Below are positions 45,808 through 55,620 of a DNA stretch of 57,645 nucleotides, piece by piece. Made by a program: the position numbers and the translations under genes. The DNA comes from Methanomassiliicoccales archaeon (lineage in GTDB: Archaea; Thermoplasmatota; Thermoplasmata; RBG-16-68-12; SOIM01). The stretch spans positions 1 through 57,645 of the forward strand of contig SOIM01000043.1 of assembly GCA_004377185.1 (NCBI GenBank), read 5' to 3'. The notes under the pieces were generated by a model that was not told where the DNA came from, did no database searches, and saw nothing but the letters and a program-made list of their open reading frames with translations. The stretch's first letter is position 1, and each line of letters starts with the position of its first letter.

Positions 45808-47147
45808 CTGTGAGCGATCTCCTATCTTTTGCCGATTTCGGAATCAAGAGGGGTCTGGAACTTGGGGCGGACGAAGTTGAGATCTTTCTGTTGAGAGGGG
45901 AGAACACCGAGGTCACTCTGGAGAACAATGATGTTCATCTTGGAAGCACTGACATCGCATCTGGGTTGGGAGTGAGGGTCTTCAAGAACAAGGGATTGGG
46001 TTTCGCATCGACCAACAGTATCAGCGAGAGAGAGATTACGAACGCAATAGAAAGCGCCCTCCGTTTGGCCGGTCATGCCCCTCCAGAACCCTGGAACGAA
46101 CTGCCGGACAAAGCTCCTTTGAAGAGGCTCGAAGGGTTGTATGACCCGAAGAGCGAAGGTTTCGAAACGGAAGATGCCCTCCAGTTGGCGACCGAGTTGC
46201 TCAACGCCGCGTTGGGCTTTGACAAGAGAATAACGGTCGAATCTGGTGTATTCACAGCAACAAAGGGCGAGGAAGCAATCATGAATTCCAGGGGCGTAGA
46301 GGCAGAGGAGAAAACCAGCAATTTCATGTACTATCTGTTCGGAATGGCCATTGACGGTCAAGAAGTCTCGAATATGGATTTCAGCATAGACTTCACTCAC
46401 CAAGTCGGAAAGATTGATGTTCTCAAACCGGCCGAGAGGTTCGCTGAGAGGGTGGTTTCTTCTCTGGGTGCGAAAAGTGTTGAGAGCTTCGAGGGCGCGG
46501 CCATTCTGGGCCCGGACGCGGGAAGAGCCCTTCTTGGGGCAGTCGTCAGCCATGCAATCGATTCGGACAATGTGCAGAAAGGTATGAGCAAATTCGCAGA
46601 TCGGATCGGAACGGAGGTAGCGAGTGCGAATCTCACAGTGATCGACGACGGCCTTCTGGCAGACGGATTCTCAACCTCGGCCTTTGACAGAGAGGGCATC
46701 CCTCATCGTCCCATCACCCTGATTGGGAAGGGAGAACTGAAGTCCTTCATCTACAACACCAAAACGGCCAACAAAGGTGACAGCGAAAGCACGGGAAATG
46801 CCTCTGGTGACTATAGACGCCCCCCAGTGGTTGGAACTACCAACTTCATTGTGGAGGGCGGTGGATCGAGCTTCGAGGGGATGGTGAGCGATACCGAACA
46901 CGGAATAGTGGTGAGACGCCTCTCAGGCTTTCCAGAGACCGTGAGTGGAGATTTCTCGGCTGTGGTAAAGGGTGGATTCCTTGTCGAGAAGGGAGAGATC
47001 ATCCAACCTGTAACCGACACGCTGATTTCTGGAAACGTATTCGAGATAATGAAGAACATCGAGTCCGTGTCGAAGGAGAGAGAGACGGTCTTGAGCTACA
47101 CTCTCCCTTACATTAAGACAAGCAGATTGTTAATAACAGGGAAATAG
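45804..47147 (+). CDS. pmbA: TldD/PmbA family protein, PmbA (TldE)-like
   Basis: 447 residues, non-catalytic partner of TldD. It carries the family fold (EVEIFLLRGENTEVTLENND, GLGVRVFKNKGLGFASTN, AAILGPDAGRALLG) but lacks the HExxxH site, as expected for the E subunit. The ATG overlaps the tldD stop in ATGA, so stoichiometric coupled translation is likely. The tRNA(CAU) gene converges 3 bases after its stop. Confidence 0.94.
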   Translation: MTVSDLLSFADFGIKRGLELGADEVEIFLLRGENTEVTLENNDVHLGSTDIASGLGVRVFKNKGLGFASTNSISEREITNAIESALRLAGHAPPEPWNELPDKAPLKRLEGLYDPKSEGFETEDALQLATELLNAALGFDKRITVESGVFTATKGEEAIMNSRGVEAEEKTSNFMYYLFGMAIDGQEVSNMDFSIDFTHQVGKIDVLKPAERFAERVVSSLGAKSVESFEGAAILGPDAGRALLGAVVSHAIDSDNVQKGMSKFADRIGTEVASANLTVIDDGLLADGFSTSAFDREGIPHRPITLIGKGELKSFIYNTKTANKGDSESTGNASGDYRRPPVVGTTNFIVEGGGSSFEGMVSDTEHGIVVRRLSGFPETVSGDFSAVVKGGFLVEKGEIIQPVTDTLISGNVFEIMKNIESVSKERETVLSYTLPYIKTSRLLITGK

Positions 47148-47150
47148 AAA

Positions 47151-47262
47151 TGGGCCCGGTCGGATTTTCGTAGCAAGGACGATGCCAACCACGACCATGC
47201 TTTTCGAACCGACGACCATCTGGTTATGAGCCAGACGCTCCACCAGGCTAAGCTACGGGCCC
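47151..47262 (-). tRNA. tRNA with anticodon CAT (Ile2 or elongator Met), interrupted by a 38-nt T-loop intron
   Basis: Minus-strand gene of 112 bases; mature length 74. Acceptor GGGCCCG/CGGGCCC with discriminator A; D-arm GCTTAGCCTGGTGGAGC; anticodon stem TCTGG/CCAGA around CTCATAA (anticodon CAT); variable TGGTC; T-stem GTCGG/CCGAC. The anticodon stem lacks the three G-C pairs of an initiator. Removing 47165-47202 gives the canonical T-loop TTCGAAT. The GGGCC acceptor resembles archaeal tRNA-Ile2, the TiaS substrate, but I cannot exclude elongator Met. A TATA-like CTTTAATAGG lies about 60 bases upstream. CCA is not encoded. Confidence 0.9.
47165..47202 (-). other. tRNA intron at position 59/60 with bulge-helix-bulge
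   Basis: The outer helix is the T-stem GTCGG/CCGAC. The central 4-bp helix is TTCG (exon) with CGAA (intron). The 3-base bulges are AAA at the 5' site and AAT at the 3' site. Cutting after the second base of each bulge yields exactly a 7-base T-loop. An inner helix AGCA/TGCT closes the intron, with one extra A on its 3' side. Confidence 0.85.
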
Positions 47263-47363
47263 TTGCCCGAGCGACCTGTTAATGTCGCAGCCCAGGCGAC
47301 CGCTCAATACTCAAAGAGCCTATTAAAGTTATTGGGAATTGAAGAGAACATTGATGGCCAACG

Positions 47364-47381
47364 GTTATCAAACCTGATAAC
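47364..47381. promoter_or_regulatory. Palindromic operator upstream of GTPase gene 1
   Basis: GTTATCA-AACC-TGATAAC, a perfect 7+7 inverted repeat. It ends 13 bases before the TTATAAGG box, the place where archaeal activators or repressors that touch TFB usually bind. The same element stands at the same distance before the second GTPase gene. Confidence 0.7.
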
Positions 47382-47393
47382 TCCGAGAAAAGC

Positions 47394-47402
47394 GTTATAA
47401 GG
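47394..47402 (+). promoter_or_regulatory. TATA box of GTPase gene 1
   Basis: GTTATAAGG. Expected transcription start near 47424, before AGAGGTG at 47431-47437 and the ATG at 47446. Confidence 0.6.
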
Positions 47403-47445
47403 TTTTGAAGAGGGTAACAATCAAGTTCCAAGAGGTGTCGAGAGT

Positions 47446-48045
47446 ATGTCATTGGATTATGGAAATCGGCTCAAACTGAAGATCTGTCTCGTAGGAGATG
47501 GTGCTGTGGGAAAGACCAGCCTAGTCAGAAAATTCGTGTTTGATGAGTTCAGCGAGAAATACCTCACAACCATCGGCACCAAGATTTCAAAGAGGGAAAT
47601 GACAATGCCAGATCCTGACGGAGGGGTGGGTGTGGATATCGATATGGCGATATGGGACATCATCGGACAACACGGTTTCAGAAGGCTCTTACAGGAAGCT
47701 TATTTCTTCGGCGTGGACGGAATCATCGCTGTCTGCGACATGACAAGGGAAGAAACACTCAGCGGTTTGGAAGATTGGTTACAGAGGGTGGAGGAAGTTG
47801 CAGGGACTGTGCCAATCATAGCGGCGGCCAACAAGAGCGACCTGCAGACCCACAGAAACATTGAGGAGCCCGATTTGAGGGAGATGATGAAGAAGTTCAA
47901 CGCGGAATTCCTACTCACGAGCGCGAAGACGGGGGAGAATGTGGAGAAGCTCTTCGACTATTTGGCAAATGTGATAGTGGAGCAGCGCAGAGCTAGGAAA
48001 AAAGAGGGAGCTCTCTCATCCAGACCGGAAGCCAAAGAGACATAA
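47446..48045 (+). CDS. Ras/Rab-like small GTPase 1
   Basis: 199 residues, stand-alone cytoplasmic switch GTPase. G1 GDGAVGKTS (17-25), candidate switch I TTIGTK (41-46), G3 WDIIGQ with Gln75 in the position of the catalytic Gln of Ras, G4 NKSD (129-132) and G5 TSAK (158-161). The effector region and GDGAVGKTSL are closer to eukaryotic Rab/Ras than to bacterial TRAFAC GTPases. It has an insertion PDPDGGVGVDID before G3 and no C-terminal Cys for lipidation. A basic, helical C-terminus follows G5. It is 90 bases upstream of the 2247-aa surface protein in the same direction. A paralogue lies at 55015. Confidence 0.92.
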   Translation: MSLDYGNRLKLKICLVGDGAVGKTSLVRKFVFDEFSEKYLTTIGTKISKREMTMPDPDGGVGVDIDMAIWDIIGQHGFRRLLQEAYFFGVDGIIAVCDMTREETLSGLEDWLQRVEEVAGTVPIIAAANKSDLQTHRNIEEPDLREMMKKFNAEFLLTSAKTGENVEKLFDYLANVIVEQRRARKKEGALSSRPEAKET

Positions 48046-48135
48046 TGATTTTCATTCGCGATAATAGGGAAAGCAACTATTTCAACGGTTCTGGACTTCG
48101 AAGAATCGATTCCATAGGCGAGATGTGAGGACGCG

Positions 48136-51100
48136 ATGAATCCAGAACACGGGAGCGGATTTGCACTACCTGGGATGCGATTCCCAATTCTATTTCTGGT
48201 CATACTGATGATGTTGTCGTCTGCCGCAAACATACCAGAAGACTCCCAAGGAGATCCAACGGTAGTCGATCACGGAAACGGGCTTTTTGAATCAGTTTGG
48301 GATTTTCAGAATCCTGCGAACTATACATTCACCAACACAACCTTGAGTAATGGCTCAGTTCTCCTCGACTCAACAGTGTCCTGGTGGAACCAGACCTCTC
48401 AGTCAGATTTTGAGAATGCGACTGAGATGATCAATATCAATGCCTCTGCGAAACCAGGAGAGATCATGCTGGACAACACTTTGTCAGCAGTCAACCTTTC
48501 TCGTACGATACAGCCAGGTCCTTCGGATACGAAAGACTCCTATATCATGTCGGGCGGCGGCCAGAACACGAATTGGGGAACTTCGAACCAACTACGCATC
48601 GTTGGCGGCGCTCCCAACAACATCAAGAGGGTCTTTGTTCAATTCAACCTTTCCTCAATACCACCTACTTCGAGAATCTCCAGAGCCTTTCTTCAACTGT
48701 ACTTCTACCAGAACATGGCTGGCAACCCAACAAATGTCAGCGTTCACGGGGTCACGCACTGGTGGTCAGAAATGGAGATTACTTACAACGACTTCGATGG
48801 CGTTCATCCATGGACCACAGCAGGAGGAGACTATGATCCATTCAGTTACGATGTCCAAACCCTTCAGGACGGAGGCTATGGATGGATCGGCTGGGATGTC
48901 ACGCCACTTCTGCAGTCGTGGCTGGATGGGAGTTACGCCAGTCACGGATTTCTACTCAAGCAAGTGAACGATTCAACGGAATCTGGTATCGATCCCGTTT
49001 TCTACAGCAGCGATGATGCTGGATTCCCGAATCTAAGGCCTAGGCTTCTTATCAACTTCTCTTCTCTAGATTTGATCGAGAATGGAGCATTCTCCACAGA
49101 CTCCAATTGGACATACGACCGAAGCCCTAGCATTAAGGTTGGATGGAACCCTCTCGATCAGAATGTGATCTTTGAACACACTGAGGATTCCCATCCGAAC
49201 TCAAGTGCAGAAGTACTGGCCTTGAGTGGTGGTGGAACGGGAGGAGATGGAGATCCTGTGGACGAGATTAGATGGGACGATGAAATGAGATTTGTGATCG
49301 GTCCCACGCAGGATATGTTTGTAGATGTCTTTGACACGGCCGGTCTGTCCGGCAAAATAGAGGGGGTCGTTCTCAACGCCCAGTATATGGTTGAGGCACC
49401 TGACTACCATGGATACAATGTCATCGAATACATCGATTGCTGGGGGATAAAACGGCCATCTGAGATCCAGCCCCTTCCTTCCGAAATCACGGATACGAAC
49501 AAATCCTATGACATTACACATGCATGCAATCCGTGGACCTGGCTGGATGTCTCAAAACTTCAGCTGTACTTCATGAACAACGATGTCGCAAGAAATAGGT
49601 TCGTGGCGTTCGATAGAATCTGGCTCACGATAGAACTAGAGAGCTTCAATGAAACAGCCTACCTCAACCAGACTTTCACCAAGAGCATCAGAACGGGATA
49701 CTTTGATACGACACAAGAAGACTTCAAGAAAGGTGACGTTTCAACAGTGGATGCTGACCTCCGTCCTGGCGACGTAGTTCTTCAGAGTCTGTCGGAAGCA
49801 CGGACGATACCTTTCCAGCCTGACCCAATAATAATGAAGGATACCACTCTGATTGAGAATCTGCCTGACCAGAACTTCGGTGGTTCTCCCTTCCTTGAGA
49901 TGAGTTACGACCCTATTATGGGGGGAGAATCCAGGACGATACTGGACTTCAACCTCACAGCACTTCCAATAGTTTCTGTGAATTCGGCATTGTTGAGGCT
50001 CTACTTCTTCCAGGATGCTGGAATGTCTGATATCACTGTCACCGTCAACAGAATTCTGAATCCTTGGGATGAGATGACCGCCACTTGGAATGAGAGGGGG
50101 ATTGGCCAGCGATGGACAAGGGCGGGAGGAGACATCAACCTTTGGAGCTATGACACGATCACTCTGACCTCAGGTAACTTCGGCTGGGTAGAATGGAACG
50201 TAACAGAACTCGTCCAAGGATGGGTAAACGGAGATTTTCCAAATCATGGGTTGTTGCTGAGAGCGGTGGGTGGGGACATTCTGTCTCCGTACAGATTGGC
50301 AAGCAGTGATTCTCTGAACCCGAACGAATGGCCCATGCTCATGCTGAATGTCAGTGCAAGAACCTATCAGCTCACTGGGACGTATCTCTCCCCTGTGAGG
50401 ACCTTCAATCCGGACAAACTGGATGCCTACATCCACTGGAGCGGTGCAACCTTGCCTGGCATCACTGATCTGGTGGTACAGACTAGGACCGGGACGGATC
50501 TGGACCCCGTCTTGAATCCTGACCAATGGGAACCCTGGAAACCTTCCGTCTCATACACCAACTCTTCAGGTCAATTGATAGAGTCTTCTCCAGCCCCTTA
50601 CATCCAGCACAGAGTGGTACTGAACACTGCTACACCGAACGAAACGCCAGTTCTATCTGACATTTCCGTGAGTTGGAGAGGCATAGAATTGAGCTTCGAA
50701 AGTTGGCTGGAGGGCCAGGATGGGCTGACGGTGGTGGACCTCACAGTGACTATCGACTCAGTACTAGTGTGGAGTGAGCAAAACCTGAGTCTCGTCTCTT
50801 GGGAGATGGATAAGTCGAACCTAAGCAAACATCTGGTCGATCCTGGGATTCACAATCTCAGTTTCCAGCTTCATCTTGAGACCAACAAAACCGGTCCTTC
50901 GAAATCAGTCCTCCTGCTTGATAACGTCACAATGCTGGGAACAGTACGGGATTGGGCAAAAGGGATTTACCACTCGGAAATCCTCAATGCTTCCCACAAG
51001 GTCGTCTGGGGCAATATCAGCTGGAATGCAACGGAACCGCCTGATACAATCGTGGCCATCGGAACGCGCAGTGGGTCAACACCTGTAATAGATGGCAATT

Positions 51101-54100
51101 GGTCGCGTTGGTCATCCTATTCCATTTCGTCGGGAGAGACAATACAAAACCCAGCATCACAGTATCTACAATACAAAGTCTATCTGGTCACAACGAATCC
51201 TGCAAACAACCCGTCATTAGCGGACGTGAACATCTCGTACTGGCATCACTACAGAGAGGGGGAAGTGGAAACGATTGACTTCGCTCCCACCAATGTCACC
51301 GCTTGGGACGCATTCAACGCGAATGACACTCTCCAAAGCAACACCACGGTCGAATACTTTTATTCTACGAACTCGGGAGGGTCTTGGAGCAGCACAACGT
51401 CTGGAGAGAACTTGAGTCTGGTTCCAACCCCCAAGATAAGGTTCAAAGCGGTTCTTGGAACAAACAACGGGTCAATCTCGCCTGAACTGGCTGGAATGAA
51501 GTTGCTCTATTGGGTCACGACAGTGGGACCTCTTGACCACATACACATGTCCCTCGATGTTTGGACAGGGACAGCTGACGAATGGGTGGACCTGGACGCA
51601 ATCGGACACACAGTAGATCACACACCAGTATCTTTCCAGGCAAACTGGTCGACCACTGACCCAAAAGGAACCGTGAGCCCTACTGGTTTGTACGATCCAG
51701 GGGCAGTTGGCATTTGGAAGGTCTACTGCAACAATACCGATAATACCATCTCCAACTTCACAATTGTGACAGTTCTGCCCGGAAGCGTCAGCAGAATCGC
51801 AATTGACCCGTGGCAGGTACCTCCGATCACAACGGACGATGAGGTTCTGTTCAGTGCAGTAGGCTATGACTCAGACGACAACCTTGTAGGGGCGGTGGAT
51901 GTCAACTGGACGGTCTCGGGAGGGATTGGGATAATGGATTCTGGCCCCAGCAATGCCTCTCTCTTCTCAGCTATCACACCAGGAACAGGAAATGTCACAG
52001 CGGATGACGGCAACGGACACTCGAACACCACCTACGACATTGTTGTGACCTCAGGTTCGATCTCGAGGGTGGGGATAGTCCCCTGGGACCCAGGGCCCAT
52101 GACGACCGATGGTGCTTTGGCTTTTGATGCCTACTACTACGATTCCGATGACAACATCATAGGACCTGCCAGCGTCTTCTGGTCAGTGAATGGAGGGATA
52201 GGCAACATACCGGCCGGTCCAAGTGTCTCAGCGACTTTCGATCCTACCAACGTAGGAACAGGCAGTGTGAGCTGTAACGATGGACTGGGACATATCAATT
52301 CAACCAAGGACTTCTCCGTTTCCGAAGGTGCACTGGACCACATCATCCTAACTCCAAGTTTGGCAAACCTGTACAAAAGCCAGGAACAACTATTCCAAGC
52401 GAGCGGGTTTGATTGGGATGGCAATTCCGTATCAATAACCAACTCAAGTTGGGAGACGAACGCGGGTACGATCATAGGCTTCAATACGACGAATGCCACG
52501 CTCATCGCAAGTGACAGTGTCCTCAGTGACGGATGGATTAGAATAACCGCAACATCACAAGGAGATGTGGTGGGAGCAGCCATAGTGAACGTTCTGGACG
52601 AACCGCAGAATCCCACTATCACCAAAAGGATTCCAGATCAGGAGAGGAGGGAGGATTACGGTAGTTGGGTTTTGGATCTGAGATCTTGCGCGTACGACGC
52701 TCAAGACGACCTTTCAGAGCTTAGCTGGTACTTCATTGGGGTGGATAGGTCAATAGTACAGATTACAGGAGAGAACGTCCCTGGGAATCACCTAATCACG
52801 TTTACTACGGAGCCCGATGCCTACGGGAACAACTCAGCCTCGGTCTGGTTGAAGGACAGTGATGGGAACGTAGACTCCCAACTCATCTGGGTCAATATAA
52901 CACCCGTCAACGATAGGCCAGTAATTGAGAGTATCACCCCGTTCTCGCTCCACTATGATGTCCCTTATCCTTACCACTTCTACGACTACGTTGATGATGT
53001 GGAAACACCGAAAGGTGACCTGGTCCTCACTTGCGGTGATCAAGAACACACCATCATCAACGGCCTTTGGATCACCTTTACCTATCCCGAGGAGTACCTT
53101 GGAAGCACGGTGTATCCGGTCGTCACAGTGAGAGATGAGGAAGGACTGGAGGCAGTTACACTCATAGCAATAGCTGTCACGGACGACAACGTCCCGGTTC
53201 TGGAGAGGGAGCTTCCTGATGTCACTCTCTTGGAAGATCAGATATTGGTGGACGAATTCGATTTGGATGACTATTTCTCAGACCCCGATGGTGATAGCCT
53301 CTACTACGTTCACGGAAACACTCATGTGAACATTTCAATCGATGACATAGACCATACGGTAGACTTCTGGGCGGACAGTGACTGGTTCGGTATTGAAACG
53401 GTAAGCTTCAAGGCTATCGACCCGCACAATGCCAGGGCAGAGGATCTGATAGTTGTGACTGTCCTCCCGACAAATGACCCGCCAGAAATATTTGGAGTTC
53501 CGGACCTAGTTGTTCACTACGATACCCCAAGCGTTCCGGCTTACGAATACACCTTTGACCTCTCCCCCTACGTAACAGATGTTGACAATCCCCTTGAGGA
53601 GTTGACGGTCGCAACAAACTATCCTGCATATATCCAGTTCAATTCCACAAACAACCTTCTCATGACAATCCACTTCCCCGAGAGCATGAAGGGTGTGACG
53701 TTGGACGTTGCCATCACAGTATCTGATGGCTTGGCAATGGACGCAGATACCATTGAGATAACAGTGTCCGAGGACTGGCCTCCGGAGTTGGTTCGGCAAC
53801 CTGAGGACATAGTGTTCTACGAGGACACCACCTTTGGCGATGCTTTCAACATCGCCTCATCCTTCTGGGACAGAGACGGGGACCTCCTGATATACAGCTA
53901 CGGGAACCAAAGCGTCAAAGTGGACATTAACAGCACCACGGGTTCTGTCTCATTCTCTGCTGAGAAGGACTGGTTCGGTTGGGAAAAGGTCACATTTCGG
54001 GCTACCGACCCATATGGAGGACTGGCCGAGTGCTGGATAACTGTTACCGTGTTGCCAGTGAACGATGAGCCCAGGATAGATGACATACCCAAACAGATAA

Positions 54101-54879
54101 TCAATGAGAGCCAAGCGTGGACGCTGGACCTCAGGAAATACATCCACGACGTGGACAACGACTTCAACGAGTTGGAAATAACACTCGCTAACGGCTATCC
54201 GAATCATGTGTATGAAGCGGGGGGCGTTATCGTCTTCGAATATCCTTTAGATGTCAGTCATGACTTCGTACTGGTCACGGTATGGGATGGAGAGAAAACC
54301 TCCTTCGCGAGCTTCGAAGTGGAAATAATCCCTCAAGAATCCCCTTCCCTGCCCGACAATGTGTCATGGATTTGGCTCATAGTGATAACGCTTCTGGCTT
54401 CCGTCGTCGCGTTCCTACTTGCCAGGAAATATCTTGCCACAATGAAAATCGAAGATGCATATGTCATATACAGGAGCGGGAAGCTAATAGACCACATCAC
54501 GAGACATGAATCTCTCAAGGTGGACGAGGACATCTTCTCGGCCATGCTGACAGCAATAAAGGAGTACGCGGACGGATCGCTCACCCAGGATGGGCATGCC
54601 CGTCTCAGAACACTGGAATTCGGCAGAAAGAGGATACTCATCGAAAGAGGTAAGTTCGTTTATCTAGCTGTTGTCTACACGGGTACTGAAACGAAGAGAA
54701 CCATTGAGGTTTTGAAGGATGTCCTGACGAGAGTTGAGAGCCGATACCAGGACGAACTTGTGGACTGGTCCGGAAGCCTCGAGGTTCTGGACGGTCTCGC
54801 GGACGAAGTGAGAGAGATATTCGGAACAGACAGGGACAAGGTCATCTCATCTTTGGACAGGAGCTGGGATGCGGAGTAA
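48136..54879 (+). CDS. Giant surface protein with cytoplasmic longin/roadblock-like domain
   Basis: 2247 residues. The ATG follows GATGTGAGGACGCG, a weak binding site. Signal peptide at residues about 15-34. Two DNRLRE-type beta-sandwich domains (about 126-310 and 563-745) are recognisable by RAFLQLYFYQ or ALLRLYFFQD, W..EMT.T or EMEITYND, and GHFLL or GLLLR strands. Several laminin-like or Ig-like units follow, then three Ig-like repeats (about 1130-1480) each with DPW...TTD and a Y.SDDN.(V/I)G turn. Next come cadherin-like/VCBS-like units (about 1490-2060) with LLEDQ, DPDGDSL and VTVLPTNDPPEI. There is one membrane span (2078-2099) and a cytoplasmic part (2100-2247): EDAYVIYRSGKLIDHITR..., IFSAMLTAIKEYA, ILIERGKFVYLAVVY. 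It has many N-x-S/T sequons. A homologue starts at 55728. Confidence 0.85.
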   Translation: MNPEHGSGFALPGMRFPILFLVILMMLSSAANIPEDSQGDPTVVDHGNGLFESVWDFQNPANYTFTNTTLSNGSVLLDSTVSWWNQTSQSDFENATEMININASAKPGEIMLDNTLSAVNLSRTIQPGPSDTKDSYIMSGGGQNTNWGTSNQLRIVGGAPNNIKRVFVQFNLSSIPPTSRISRAFLQLYFYQNMAGNPTNVSVHGVTHWWSEMEITYNDFDGVHPWTTAGGDYDPFSYDVQTLQDGGYGWIGWDVTPLLQSWLDGSYASHGFLLKQVNDSTESGIDPVFYSSDDAGFPNLRPRLLINFSSLDLIENGAFSTDSNWTYDRSPSIKVGWNPLDQNVIFEHTEDSHPNSSAEVLALSGGGTGGDGDPVDEIRWDDEMRFVIGPTQDMFVDVFDTAGLSGKIEGVVLNAQYMVEAPDYHGYNVIEYIDCWGIKRPSEIQPLPSEITDTNKSYDITHACNPWTWLDVSKLQLYFMNNDVARNRFVAFDRIWLTIELESFNETAYLNQTFTKSIRTGYFDTTQEDFKKGDVSTVDADLRPGDVVLQSLSEARTIPFQPDPIIMKDTTLIENLPDQNFGGSPFLEMSYDPIMGGESRTILDFNLTALPIVSVNSALLRLYFFQDAGMSDITVTVNRILNPWDEMTATWNERGIGQRWTRAGGDINLWSYDTITLTSGNFGWVEWNVTELVQGWVNGDFPNHGLLLRAVGGDILSPYRLASSDSLNPNEWPMLMLNVSARTYQLTGTYLSPVRTFNPDKLDAYIHWSGATLPGITDLVVQTRTGTDLDPVLNPDQWEPWKPSVSYTNSSGQLIESSPAPYIQHRVVLNTATPNETPVLSDISVSWRGIELSFESWLEGQDGLTVVDLTVTIDSVLVWSEQNLSLVSWEMDKSNLSKHLVDPGIHNLSFQLHLETNKTGPSKSVLLLDNVTMLGTVRDWAKGIYHSEILNASHKVVWGNISWNATEPPDTIVAIGTRSGSTPVIDGNWSRWSSYSISSGETIQNPASQYLQYKVYLVTTNPANNPSLADVNISYWHHYREGEVETIDFAPTNVTAWDAFNANDTLQSNTTVEYFYSTNSGGSWSSTTSGENLSLVPTPKIRFKAVLGTNNGSISPELAGMKLLYWVTTVGPLDHIHMSLDVWTGTADEWVDLDAIGHTVDHTPVSFQANWSTTDPKGTVSPTGLYDPGAVGIWKVYCNNTDNTISNFTIVTVLPGSVSRIAIDPWQVPPITTDDEVLFSAVGYDSDDNLVGAVDVNWTVSGGIGIMDSGPSNASLFSAITPGTGNVTADDGNGHSNTTYDIVVTSGSISRVGIVPWDPGPMTTDGALAFDAYYYDSDDNIIGPASVFWSVNGGIGNIPAGPSVSATFDPTNVGTGSVSCNDGLGHINSTKDFSVSEGALDHIILTPSLANLYKSQEQLFQASGFDWDGNSVSITNSSWETNAGTIIGFNTTNATLIASDSVLSDGWIRITATSQGDVVGAAIVNVLDEPQNPTITKRIPDQERREDYGSWVLDLRSCAYDAQDDLSELSWYFIGVDRSIVQITGENVPGNHLITFTTEPDAYGNNSASVWLKDSDGNVDSQLIWVNITPVNDRPVIESITPFSLHYDVPYPYHFYDYVDDVETPKGDLVLTCGDQEHTIINGLWITFTYPEEYLGSTVYPVVTVRDEEGLEAVTLIAIAVTDDNVPVLERELPDVTLLEDQILVDEFDLDDYFSDPDGDSLYYVHGNTHVNISIDDIDHTVDFWADSDWFGIETVSFKAIDPHNARAEDLIVVTVLPTNDPPEIFGVPDLVVHYDTPSVPAYEYTFDLSPYVTDVDNPLEELTVATNYPAYIQFNSTNNLLMTIHFPESMKGVTLDVAITVSDGLAMDADTIEITVSEDWPPELVRQPEDIVFYEDTTFGDAFNIASSFWDRDGDLLIYSYGNQSVKVDINSTTGSVSFSAEKDWFGWEKVTFRATDPYGGLAECWITVTVLPVNDEPRIDDIPKQIINESQAWTLDLRKYIHDVDNDFNELEITLANGYPNHVYEAGGVIVFEYPLDVSHDFVLVTVWDGEKTSFASFEVEIIPQESPSLPDNVSWIWLIVITLLASVVAFLLARKYLATMKIEDAYVIYRSGKLIDHITRHESLKVDEDIFSAMLTAIKEYADGSLTQDGHARLRTLEFGRKRILIERGKFVYLAVVYTGTETKRTIEVLKDVLTRVESRYQDELVDWSGSLEVLDGLADEVREIFGTDRDKVISSLDRSWDAE

Positions 54880-54925
54880 ATCGTCCTTTGCATGAATTCA
54901 GGTCGGACAGACCCCAATTGTGAAT

Positions 54926-54943
54926 GCTATCAAGAATGATAAC
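54926..54943. promoter_or_regulatory. Palindromic operator upstream of GTPase gene 2
   Basis: GCTATCA-AGAA-TGATAAC: one mismatch to the perfect element before GTPase gene 1. It ends 13 bases before the TTTTATAAG box, the same spacing. Confidence 0.65.
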
Positions 54944-54956
54944 AAAGAGAGAACGG

Positions 54957-54965
54957 TTTTATAAG
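54957..54965 (+). promoter_or_regulatory. TATA box of GTPase gene 2
   Basis: TTTTATAAG; expected start near 54987. This makes the TTG at 54973 unlikely as the start codon and supports the ATG at 55015. Confidence 0.6.
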
Positions 54966-55014
54966 CTGTAAGTTGTCAGAAGAATCCATAAAAGCATTCA
55001 GCGGGGATGTGAGG

Positions 55015-55581
55015 ATGACCACCGAACCACTTCAGGTCAAAATGAAGATTTGTTTAGTTGGTGATGGAGCGGTAGGAAAGACCAGCCTCATAAGGAGGTA
55101 TGTTCTCAACGAGTTCACAGACAGGTATCTGCAGACGATGGGGACAAAGGTCACGAAAAAGGAACTGGATATGAAACACCCCCAAACAGGGGAAGACATC
55201 CACGTAGACATGGCGATATGGGACATAATCGGCCAGAGAGCATTCAGAAAGCTCCTGCAGGAAGCATATTTCCATGGCGCGAAAGGGATGTTCGGCGTCT
55301 GCGACTTGACCAGGGACTACACGCTCGAAGGTCTGAATGAATGGACTGAAAGCGTGAGGGACGTGGCCGGAGATGTTCCTCTTCTGGTGGTGGGAAACAA
55401 GACTGATCTTCAAGATGATATCCAGATAGGAGAAGAAAGGCTCAAAGAGCTGGCAGGCGGGAATGATGCATCCTGTCTCCTTACGAGTGCGAAAACGGGA
55501 GAATACGTGGAGATTGCTTTCGTGAGAATGGCAGAAAAGGTCCTAAAAGCCCATCCCTTGGAAAAACTTGAGATACAATAG
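55015..55581 (+). CDS. Ras/Rab-like small GTPase 2
   Basis: 188 residues from the ATG at 55015, immediately preceded by GATGTGAGG. G1 GDGAVGKTS (16-24), G3 WDIIGQ, G4 NKTD and G5 TSAK are intact. It is closely related to GTPase 1: both share KICLVGDGAVGKTSL, WDIIGQ..FR.LLQEAYF and LLTSAKTGE. The tandem arrangement suggests duplication of a GTPase/surface-protein unit. No lipidation site. It sits between the end of the first giant protein gene (135 bases) and the start of the second (146 bases). Confidence 0.92.
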   Translation: MTTEPLQVKMKICLVGDGAVGKTSLIRRYVLNEFTDRYLQTMGTKVTKKELDMKHPQTGEDIHVDMAIWDIIGQRAFRKLLQEAYFHGAKGMFGVCDLTRDYTLEGLNEWTESVRDVAGDVPLLVVGNKTDLQDDIQIGEERLKELAGGNDASCLLTSAKTGEYVEIAFVRMAEKVLKAHPLEKLEIQ

Positions 55582-55620
55582 CACAGAGAAGCTTGAGGAA
55601 ATCAAAGTCCCTTCCCAACG

